DNA of 64,000 bases, from assembly GCF_001039355.2 (NCBI RefSeq), contig NW_019775291.1, positions 539,739 through 603,738 on the forward strand. The letters are read 5' to 3'. The notes under the pieces were generated by a model. That model was given only the letters and a program-made list of their open reading frames with translations, made no database searches and was not told where the DNA came from. The position numbers were made by a program, and so were the translations under genes. The stretch's first letter is position 1; every line of letters starts with the position of its first letter. Below are positions 28,763 to 40,700 of the stretch, in pieces. Origin of the DNA: Lingula anatina. Taxonomy: Eukaryota; Brachiopoda; Lingulata; Lingulida; Lingulidae.

Positions 28763-31700
28763 ATGGGAGACGAGGCGTGTGCTGCAGAAACAGACGCTGG
28801 AGGCGAGGAGGGAGGTGAGTAACGACAGAAGTCTTGCCTGAACGTGCTACTGACGTCTCTAGACTAGAGACCCCCTGAGCAACTAGACGTGTTAGCAGTG
28901 ACATGTGTTGCAGTGCTTGCTTACAATGAATTAATGCCACTACACCTTGTTGACCTTGGGATCCATTCGTATTAAATTAGGTGAATGGATCCTCTCGGTT
29001 AACAGCCCTTGAAGTTAGGTGGATTAATGTGTATTAACAAAATACATTGCGTCATTGTGAATCAGTGTGATTGTGTCATTCACAGTGACAGTAATCTCTG
29101 TAAGTGATAGATATTGGACTCGTCATGGCGAGAGAAATATACCAACAGAGGGGTTGCCTTCTCTTGGAGAAAGCCTCAAACTCCATAATATTCCAGTACA
29201 GTTTATTAATAGCATACTAGTAGACCCAACACTTGATGCTTTTACATGTAATTCACTTAATAGTAATAACACATTAACATAGTTTAATATGCACAGTGTG
29301 ATATTTTTCCCACAACAAAATTTATAGTTTAAACAGAATTTTCCCATGCTAACTAACATCAAGACCAACATTTCCTGACACTAGCCTTTCCCACAAAAAC
29401 AATATATGGAAATCTAAAATTCTTGTATTGACTTCTGGAGAGCTCATAGTGTAAAACTGTGTAGGGAATTTTATTATTTTTTATGATAGTAGTGAGTGGC
29501 TGTTTACATATCTGTAAAAATATGATTAAAATATTGCTTGTCCTCGGATAAGTTCAACAGGAAGTGGTTTGTGTAATTAAAGATGCACAGTGCAAAATAA
29601 AAAAAAAAAAAAAGAATAATAAAATAAAACCTGTACTGAAACTTAACGAAATTTCCAGGGTAAACATTATTTTTTACTGACTAATTAACCTTTCACACCC
29701 TCCCCTTTTTCCACGCTTTCATACCTGTCAATACGGTTTTAAGATTTTCCTGAAAAAAAGAAAGAAAAAAAAAACTTGCACTGGAACTTAACAAAATTTC
29801 CAGGCTAAACAATATTTTCTCTGACTAACCAACGTTGAATTCCCCTTTTCCTACAGTTTCCTACATGTGATTAGAGATTAAAGTTTGCTTGTGTGTGATA
29901 TCTTGCAGGCATTTCATGAGTGTCTCTGTACCAGGCAGTTTGTATGTTTAGGTCTGGTCAGTGTTACAGCTGAGGGACTAAAACTGGGTTCCCATAGATT
30001 TAGATCGATCTGTCCGGATCGACCTAACTCCTTGGGGGTTCACTCTAAATTGCTGTCAAGTTCCGAGAGCCGAGCACGCACAAAAGTTAATTACCCCCTA
30101 ACAGCTTTTAGGAAACACAGACATTTAAGCTGGCCAGGCTGACAACAATCTAGTGAGACGCCCCACAGGGATAGATCAATCTAAAAATCTATGGGAATGC
30201 AGTCTAACTAACATGTCTACTAGTATACATGTGCGTGTGGTGAGTTTTTTTTTTTTTTTTTTCAGAAGGTATTTGGGTGTTTTTCCTATTTCTTATCAGA
30301 GAATCTGTGAGTGTGTGTGTGTGGTGTTTAGCAGGCATTTGGTGTGCTTGTATAATTGTAGAGAGCTTTATTGTACTGGTATGAGTCTTTTCATTTGTGT
30401 ACTAGTACTAGTACTATGTGATTCTGATCAGGTATAATTTACCTTATAGTACATTTATAAAGCTGAAATGTTCAATACTTTTGCTAATGAACAGCTTACT
30501 AGTACTAGTACTAGTATACTGATAATGTTGTACTAGACTTACTGACAAAAGTAAAACCACCAAATTTTTTTTGTGATATTTTCATGTGAAGTACTAGCAC
30601 TGTATTTTTTGAATGCGTAGTATCTTTTGAATTTTGTATGTAATTCATTGTCGGCATGTAATTGAGGACAGCCTTGTGTGTGTGTGTGTGTGTGTATGTG
30701 TGTGTTTGTGTGTGAATGTGGGTACGTATGAGAGTGTAACAGCACTTAGTGAAACAACATGACTTTTTACTTACTATAAGGCATTACTTAGTCTCACAAA
30801 AGTTTATTCCTTACTGATGCCAGTTTTTATGACATTGTTCCAGAGAGGCGGAATTCCCCTGTCAAAATGAAACCACCAAACAAGAAGAAGTTTGAAGCAG
30901 AACTGCAGTCAATACTGACAAGCATACAGGAAAAGGAGGCCCAGCTAGTAAGCAATTTGCTTTTATCTTGAAGAATAAGTGAAAAAGAAAATGGATAAAA
31001 ATGTAATTTAAAATGTCTAATTTACGAGTCACCCACATGTTGGAATTTAAAAATGGTGAATTGTTGATATGATACCTCAAATGATTTTGTTGTTGTTGTT
31101 GTTGTTGTAGTGTTCAGCAGCAGTCCACTGCATAACTTGATTGCAATTGGGTCTGTACACAGTCAAAATTGAGATCTTAAACATACTCTGGTTTGTTGGT
31201 TTTATTTCAAAGAGATATACCCCAATCATCAGAAAAAATAATGGTACAGCATAACTGCTTGCACATTGTTCTGAAAGTTTTTGGATGAAATATAGCAATC
31301 ACCATCATTGCTGTTGTGATGATTGACTCCATTTTGTTCTTAATATTTCATTTTAGTCACTGATAAAAAAAAAAAAATTAAGATGAAAGTCTGGTGTAAA
31401 ACACAACCAGATGAAGAAAATATTTATTTGCATGGGTTAATGTCTATAAGCATATATATATGGGTCTCGTAACAGCATCCATTTTCCTTCAACATGAGAC
31501 TGAATAATGAATATGAACAAGAAATGACTTTTTACCTACAAAACTTTTTACACTATAATCAATGGAAGTTTGTTGACGTTTCTAAGGGGATATGACGGTT
31601 GCTATTCATTAGTGTTTTGATGGAAATCGGCCTTTTTTTTATTATTGAACTTAAGAAATGTAAATTACAGTATACAATATGTCTTTGTTACCCCTCCATT

Positions 31701-34700
31701 TTTGCCTATTTGACATTTATCGGACAGTAAGGATTGTAGATGTTTAGAATGGATTTTAATTGTACCATTATTTCTGTTAAATATGTGAAATCTAGAAGAA
31801 TGATTTAAATGTACTAGTGTCAAGTTAAAACAGAAAACACGATGCGTAAGAGGTGTCGAGAGATTTGACGGATTCCCATAAATGCCATAATGCATTTTTA
31901 AAATTGTTTGAAAAATAGTATTTTTCTCCAAATCTGTGTAAAATAATCAGGAACATAGATTTTAACACCCCTGATACTGATTACAGCCTTTTAATCTAGA
32001 CAACGAATTGTGCGACGAAAAATATTCAGTAAAACATGTACTCAAAAATGTCACAATTTGTATTTCCAAAATACCTGCATTTCACAAAAAAAAATAGAAG
32101 ANNNNNNNNNNNNNNNNNNNNNNNNNNNNNNNNNNNNNNNNNNNNNNNNNNNNNNNNNNNNNNNNNNNNNNNNNNNNNNNNNNNNNNNNNNNNNNNNNNN
32201 NNNNNNNNNNNNNNNNNNNNNNNNNNNNNNNNNNNNNNNNNNNNNNNNNNNNNNNNNNNNNNNNNNNNNNNNNNNNNNNNNNNNNNNNNNNNNNNNNNNN
32301 NNNNNNNNNNNNNNNNNNNNNNNNNNNNNNNNNNNNNNNNNNNNNNNNNNNNNNNNNNNNNNNNNNNNNNNNNNNNNNNNNNNNNNNNNNNNNNNNNNNN
32401 NNNNNNNNNNNNNNNNNNNNNNNNNNNNNNNNNNNNNNNNNNNNNNNNNNNNNNNNNNNNNNNNNNNNNNNNNNNNNNNNNNNNNNNNNCAAAAAAAAAA
32501 AAAAAAAAAAAAAAAAAATAAGCCATCTTTAGTTAAGAATACAATACCAAACACATTTTGTGTTAACTATTAGTATTGTGTGTGTCCTAATGCAACGTCA
32601 AATTTAATGCCTAGTTTTAACAAGCATGATGAAAATAAGGGGTTTACTGGTCACACCCCCTACTGAGTATTTGTTACTTTACTGTAGACAGATTCATTTC
32701 CTATAATTTTGTCTTCTTTTCGTACCATTTTAAAATATAAATTGCACAGAAGACTTTTAAGTAGTAACTTTTTTGAATTAAAACTTTTTTTAAAGGTCGG
32801 GTCATTAATTATCCATCCTACATCACCAGTATGAGAAACATGGGAAGGTTAGATCTCGACAAGTACGTGCAGATTTTAATTTTTTGCAACAATTTTGATA
32901 TGGGTATACTAGTACCTGGGTGATACAGGAAAGGGAAATCCTTCTTGATTAACGGGAAATTACTGAATAATTTCTTGGAAATTATTTAAATTTAATTGTT
33001 TGCTACCCGAAAGTATAAATCTCATTCTACGCCTTTAACAAAATGATGAATATTAGTGGCAATTGCAGTAAACCAGGTGTGGTATTGGAAGGGAGCCAGT
33101 TAATTAAGCAGTAAATTAATTGCATTACCCAGTAGTTGGATTCATCAGGATTAAGAGTATTAATCTGATCAACTGATTACATTGCAGTGAGTCCCGGTGG
33201 AGATGGATTGATCTATGTAGACTGGTAGTCTCATTGGGAACAGTCCCTAGTTGATTAAAGATACACGTGAAGCTAAACGACCCAGATTTGTATCATAGTT
33301 TGCCAACAAAACTGCGATTGATATCTTGAAGGCATTTAAAAATTTTTTCTTATTTTTTGTTTATTATTTAATTTTATTTATAATTATTATTTTTTTTTAT
33401 TTTTGGATCAGATTGAAGTGTAAAGAATGTCAGAAGCTAGGTATTAACACCTCCTTTATAATTACTAGTATCACAATAAGTAATTAGAGCAATTTCATCC
33501 CACCTCCTAGTGACATGTTTTTCTGCGGCAATCAGCTTCTATTTATCAGCACAAAATCATTTTTAAGAGATAACAACTGTTCATATGAGATTCATATTTC
33601 ACAAGAAATACATTGTAAACAACTCTTAGAAATATGATACATTCCACCTTACCACCAATTACTAGTATCAAAATAATTCTGGAACTTGTGCTTGCCATCG
33701 GACCGCACGACCTCCATAGATGGCTACCCTTTGTAATAATCTATTAAGATAATATTATAAAAATCCCAAATTAAAAAAAAAAAAAACTTGGATTAATATG
33801 AATGTCAGAACAGATTGATTAGTCCATGATAAGTATGGAAAAATGACCATTTACCCTTGGATTTTTTTTTTCTTGCAAAAAAAAAAAAAAAAAAAAACAT
33901 TAACAGTGAGCTGTTTTCCCTTTAAGGTGTCATTTTGAAATGGAACAACGCAGATACTGTTGATGGAATATTTCAGGCCTCCTCGGTATTGTTATTACAG
34001 GTTTGTTTTGACAACGCCGCTTTCCTTACCTGGGAAGTCAGAGTTGGTGATAACTGTAGGAACTTAGCAGAGGACAAGAAACTAAAAAGAATAAAACGTG
34101 ATCGATATCTTGTTTGCCATTTATGTTTCCAGAAGTTGGTGTTTGCCACATCTGTCTTGTTGGATGCAAGACGTGGAATAGGCACATTGATTTGAGCTTT
34201 TTGGTATTTTATTATATTGATTTTGATGTATTGAAACATTGATGGCTGATGAAAAACTGATTTAGGCCTTACTGAAATTGTGAAAGACAACAGCTCTTAT
34301 AAAGATTTCCTTGAAGCACGATTCAAAGCAACAACATGCAACTTTCAACATGCAAATTGGATGTTTTACGTTTACAGAAAACCCTCAAGGATTCGTCTGC
34401 ATCAGAAGATAACATTCACTCCCGACTACGCCACACCAGAGCAGAGAAAGACGCCAGCATTGAACGACGCAAGAAAATAGATCTTGACCTGAGAGCACTG
34501 AATCATGAGATTTCAAAAAAGGTAATGATATTGTATATTAAATGCTGCATTCACAACTAGTTCATCAGCAGACTATGGGCACATTCACATCGAGTTGAGC
34601 CATGGTTCTGCAAAGCCACGACCTAAATATGGCGGACGTACATGAAAGGAAAACCGCCTAATCTTTTAATAGTCTTTCTGCCTCTCACACGCCTCCTCAC

Positions 34701-37700
34701 GAGTCGTCCCTGCAGGGGTACTACAGTCATTAAATCTCGTCTCCATTAACCCGGAAGCTGGGGAGGCATGCGAGAGGCGGAGAGACTATTAAAAGATTAA
34801 GCGGTTTTCCTTTCCTGTACGTCCACCATATTTAGGTCATGGCTTTGTGGAGCCATGGCTCAACTCAATGTGAATGCGGCCTAACAGATCTACAGGTCAA
34901 ATACAGCCGACCCGCTTTAAAGCTTGTCACATAATCCCCAGTAGACACTGAATAGGTTCCCCACAGGGATTACAAGGCGAGCTTTCAAGTGTGTGGGCGG
35001 CCATATTTGATCTGTGGGGGTGTTAGTGTGCGGATCAACTTGGGTTGTGAATGCAGTCGCCGGTCTGTAAATGTGAGTTAAGCAAAAGAGAGCTGTTTCT
35101 GATCAGAGGTGTGTGTGGTACTGTAACATTTGTTGTCTTTCATGTTTTTTTTTTTTTTTTGTAATATAAAGCACTAGGATTTCTTATAGCTTGTAATCTA
35201 ATCTTAGAAACAAAAAAAAGGATGCCAAGGTAACTGTTCGTAAAGGACCTTAAAATTTTTTTGTACATATAATTATAAGTGCTTTCAACCTTCCGTCAAG
35301 GGTTTTCATAAATCAGGTAGAAAAACACCTTCAGTCTCTCTTAAAACAATTTAAAAAAAATGTTATTTGACATGAGATGGCGAACAACATATTTCTACAT
35401 AAAATGCTAGGTGGTGGTTTTGATCAGCTGTTGTCATAGTGCCACACTGCAACAGTGTCCTAGCCTTCTTGCAGAGATTGACAATATTGCCAATTGGAAT
35501 CCTTAATGAAAGAACAGGATGAAAACCCTTGTTAATGATTCTATTATTATTTAATTGGACACTAGTTAGTTTGATTGTACAGTATTTGGAATTGTTACAA
35601 AGCAATAGAAATTATTCTTGTAATTGGGCTTCATTTGCCCCTTGGCAACGGCATAGTATGTTTTGAACCTTTATCACAAAAATTTGTGTTTAATTTGAAA
35701 TACAATTATTTGCAGTTTTCCAAGAAAAAACTTTTGTATAATTATATTATAATAATTTAAACCTTGGTTTGTCAGCAACCTGGGTTATTTATATTTTATG
35801 CATTGAATGGTGTCAGTGCAATTGATTGGTTGAATTATAACCAATTGGTATTTGTTCCAGATGGATGCCCTGACCAAAGTCCAGGCCACACTTCATTATA
35901 GAACGGAGAAAAGGATTCATGATGCCATAGGGTATTTATGAGAGCCAAAAGAAAATAATAATAATAATAATAATTATAATAATAAATAAATATAAATAAA
36001 TAAATAAATAAATAAATAAATAGGAGAGAGAAAAAGAAAATTAGAAAATGATGTGCTGGAAAATAAAAATGATGGCATGGCAATATTGTTAAAAGAGTTG
36101 CATATATTCACTGAAAGATATACTAGTAATGTGATTCAGGGACAGGTTCAGCAATATTTTCTGACAGACTTCCAAATTATTCTTACTGATCCATCCTCCA
36201 TGTTTGATCATCTTCCAACAGAAAAATTTAGATGCTGGTCACTGTAAACAAGAAAAATTCTGGCCTTCTTCTGGTAGACCCAGAAGACGGCTTTCATCTG
36301 CCCTGTCATTGGCTGAATTTTAACCAACGGGTATGCATCATTTGCAGGAAACTGGAGCACCAGTTGAAAACCCACAACTTTAAGCTGAGTGAAGAGAGAA
36401 AAATTGTAGCAGAAATTGACAGTTTACGGAGATCAAAGAAGGTGTTAAGGTAGATATATGAATGGTGGAGGATGTTAAAGGAACTGTTCACAATGGATTC
36501 TATCAGCCTAGCTACTACACAGAATCTTGCTGAATGCAATCAGGGCCCCGTATCTCGAAAGCATCCTGTATTGCGAATCCCTATATCAAATAGAGGCTAC
36601 AATGTATTATATGGGATGAGTATGGGCGAGTGATGGAATCAAGACGCTTGCGCACGTGTGCAACAAAGCGAACCTTTCGAGATACGGGGCCCAGATTAAC
36701 ACACGACATACTTGTGTAATCACCAGCTTAAAGGGATAATAACTCTTCGTGTGAGATCTATATTTCACAATAAAAACATTGTAAACAACTCATAGAAATA
36801 TAATATATTCTTTTTTACCACAAAAACAGCAGTTATAGCTATTTTATCTGATATCTGAGCTTGTCTTTAGACCACATGACCTCCATTGATGGCTATACTC
36901 TGTTTAAATCTCTTAAGAGATTTTAACAAAAAAACCAAACTTTTTTAGAAAAAAACAGGGACTAACTTTGAATGTAAAAATGGATTCATTAACCATTGGT
37001 ACATATAAGTACGTGAAAATTGTTGTTTACTTCAGGAAAATTCTTTTTTTGGCCAAAACAAAGAGTTATTCTCCCTTTAACTGTGTATTACTCGGTGCCA
37101 AGAGGAGGCACGTTAGTCTAGTAATATGATTGCATTCAACGAGGATTCAGATGGAATCAGTGCACAGTAGATAGGCTGAAAAAATACATAGTGAATGAAC
37201 ACTGATACCCACCCACATGTGCAAATACACATACAAAAGAATGAATAAAGCTGCAAAATATTGAATGGAATCTTTGCTTTATAAGCTGTTAGGAACTATA
37301 TGTCTCTGTTTATGTCTGTTCATGCATTCTTGTAAGGTACATGGCTGGATCTTTCTTTCTCAACATGCACCATGGTATAAATGAACTATTTGTGAAGTTT
37401 TTGTATGAGATTAAGTGGTGCTGTCCACTTTTGTCTTCACAGTAACTGTATTGCACCTTTAACAAATATATCTTGTCTTTTGATCTGAGTGATGTCTTTA
37501 TTTCTTCCAGTCAATATTTGACCCAGAAGGCAGAGATAGAAGAGATGAGAGATAGACAGAGAAAGATGAGAGAAGAAAGAGATGTAAGTGCATCCTTTTT
37601 CTTGCATGTTGATTTTTTTTTCTTTTCAAGTTTTGATTTTAATATATGGCATGGTTACACCATACGGTATATTAGAAATAATAAAATTTGGAAGCAAGAT

Positions 37701-40700
37701 TGTTGCAAGTAAAAGCTTTGAAAACCATAGAAAATAGGTCTGTTAGATTATTTTTATTAGTAATCATACAGGCAGCTGGCCCTTACTGGTGAAGTGCGTC
37801 CATGAAAATGGGATTTATAATATGCAAAGGATTTAAAATTGAAAATACACTAGCATACACCTTCATATTTTGATCATTTTGGGTCTTGATCACCAGATAA
37901 AAATAACCCTTTACTCTTTCAATGTACATAAGTTATTCATTAGTTATTTATTATAAGTAGTAATAGTAGTGGTTGTTGTATCACAGTAGTAATAGTATTA
38001 CTCTTTCACTGTTGGTTCAAAAACAAGTCGATGAAACAAAGAGCAAAAAAGTGGAATAAATTATATTATAATTATTATTATTATTATTATTATTATTTCA
38101 GAGCCAGTTTAAAATAGTCACAGGTCTGAAGAGCAAGGAAGAAGAACAGAGGCGCACCTTGAGTGCATCACGCTCCAAGACAGAGACCCTAAAGAGAGGT
38201 ACAGGAGAATGATTGTGCTAGATGAGACTGGTGGCACACCTAACACATTTCATGTCAATCTCTCTCTCTCTCGCTCTCTCAGTGCACATGCGCATGCACA
38301 TACACACACACACACACACACACACTCTCTCAGAAAGACAACATTCATAACATAAATGCTTGTTATGTTCGGCATGCTACATTTTGTTAATTGAAAATTT
38401 AAATAGATTTGGAGGAAATGTGTGCATTTTTTAAATTTTTCTTTCTTTATTTATTTTTGGTACTTTTGATGTCAGTGAAAAAAAAGATTATTTCAAGAAA
38501 TTATAGAACCAGTTTTGGTTTCTATTTTGATTTCTGATCTATTTATCAGAGTTAGACCAGCTTTATGAGCAGAAGAGGAAGATTGTATCAGAATTTAAGA
38601 AGGAAGAAAAAGACTACAATGCAGAGAGAAGTGAGATAAGGAAGAAACACAGACAGGAGAGCTTTAAGAAACGGGAGGAGGAACGTAGAGCACATGCTGA
38701 GGCGAAGCAGAAGGAAATGTAAGGGTGCATTCCCAGAGATTTAGATTTAGATCGACCTTATTCCCTGGGGCTTCACGCTAAATTGCAGTCAGCCGAGCGC
38801 GCACCATAGTTAATTACCCCCTTACAGCGATTAGTAGGCGGGATAGACAATTAAGCCGGCTTAGCTGACAGTAATCTAGTGAGACTCCCCATGGGGATAG
38901 ATCGCTCTAAAATCTGTGGGAATAGGGTCTAAGTCAATCTTCAACCCTGATTCTAAGTATTCAAACAGTTGGATATGTCTTAAAGTGTTGGAAGTTCTAT
39001 CAGAGATGTTTACCAATAGTTTTAGCTTTTAGCTGTTTTATGATGAAGATGGCATTATTTTATGGAAGTGATGGATCCTCATTTCAAGGCTATAGGTAAT
39101 GCCCAAAAGCTGTTGAAAAAAAAAACTCTAATAACCATATCCATTAAGTTTCCATGCATTTTCAACCCTATCTAGATATGACCATATATTTCAGTGTTCA
39201 AAAGAAAACTGTAGTCGATAGTTTTACTGTACTTGAAATCTCCCTACTGTTACAACTTATTCTGATATGTTGCAATATTTTTTGATATTCAGAGAGCAAT
39301 ACGAGGCCACAAGAGAACCCTATGAAAATGAAAAACTAATGTGTTCAGCATTGATCACCTATCTGCAGCGTTTTCTCAATCCAGAGACAAGGACAGAAAC
39401 GGCAGGAGACGTGGGCGTCCAGGGTAAGATCTTTTACAGCATCATTGGCTGACTAGAGTTGAGCAGATTTGTGTAGTTTTAACAACAGAAAATGTCCATG
39501 TCATCTTTTTGATTTTGTGTTATATTGTCAAGGACCCCATACTTTGTTTGAGGAATAACAGATCTGTTCGTATTAAATAATTTTAAATTTATTGTCATAT
39601 TTCCAGGAAAGCCCTCCATTGTAGAAGAGGCAGAAGGCACGTTCCTATTAAATGATTTTAAATTCAGTCTGACATTTCCATTTCCAGGAAATCCCTCCAT
39701 TGTAGAAGAGGCAGAAAGCATGTTCATATTAAAAAATCCTAAATTCATTGTTATATTTCCAGAAAATCCCTCCATTGTAGAAGAGGCAGAAGGCATGTAT
39801 GTGTTAAGGAAAAGGTCCACTGAGGAAGACACCATCCCTGGAGGATGGAAGAAGCAGACTTCTAAGAGAAGCAAAAGGGACAGGAAGAGAGCTCAGGTAT
39901 GTCAGATACACATTAGAGATATGTAGATTATGAAAACTTCTCCAGGATTAAGGGAAATTTTGATTTGTCATGGATTAAAAAAAAAAATACATCACCCTAG
40001 TATCATTGCTCAAACTTGGATTTAATTTGGATGTTTTGTACCATTTATAAAAAAAATATTCTGAAGAAATAAAGGTTCATTTGGGCTTCCTTGTTTTCCT
40101 GTGATTTCAAAAGAAAAATAGATATGGGAATTTTTAGGACAGACAAATACAAATGTGATATAAATGGAATATCAAAGCTCAACCCTCACCACCTGCATCT
40201 GAGTGTCAAGAATGTTATTCCATATTCTTTATTTATTTGATTGAGACAACTATAGGATTAATGAAGGCATACATCATTTGCTATTAGGTATTTGACCTAT
40301 TTTGGAACAAGCCAATCATATCATTGACTATGAAGTAAACATAATTTGGAGTTATATAATTGGCTGTATACTTGACCTATTTTAGAACAAGCCAATCAGT
40401 CACACTCCTCAGACCTTGACCCAGTTTGCTGCTCTCAATCTTATGGCACCAGCCCACACAGACGAGATTACAGCTTCTATTGAACAGCTTCGTGCCAGAA
40501 AGGTAACTTTCACAACAAAAGTGGCGATTCTCGATGTTACAAGACATGATGAAAAATAATTTATGTGGCTCATATTTTAATGTTTGGGAACATTTTGTAG
40601 AAACCCTTTATTCACAGAAAAAATTAATTTTAGAGGTACCACAGTTACTGTTTTTAATTTACTGAGTGGCATTGTTTGTTAAAGAGACAGCTTTCTTTTG

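Noticed and set aside
30153-30745. ORFs over the GT microsatellite and family A MITE in intron 1
   Set aside because: Low-complexity translation of simple repeats and transposon sequence.
32010-32573. Long ORFs across 32010-32573 on both strands
   Set aside because: They run through the 388-N gap and consist mainly of unknown residues.
33935-34195. 86-codon plus-strand ORF before BFR1-like exon 3
   Set aside because: No domain, no matching phase with exon 2 or 3, and its start overlaps the end of an old family B MITE.
39479-39874. Antisense repeat ORF opposite the tripled exon
   Set aside because: It only mirrors the sense-strand tandem repeat; no start context or domain.
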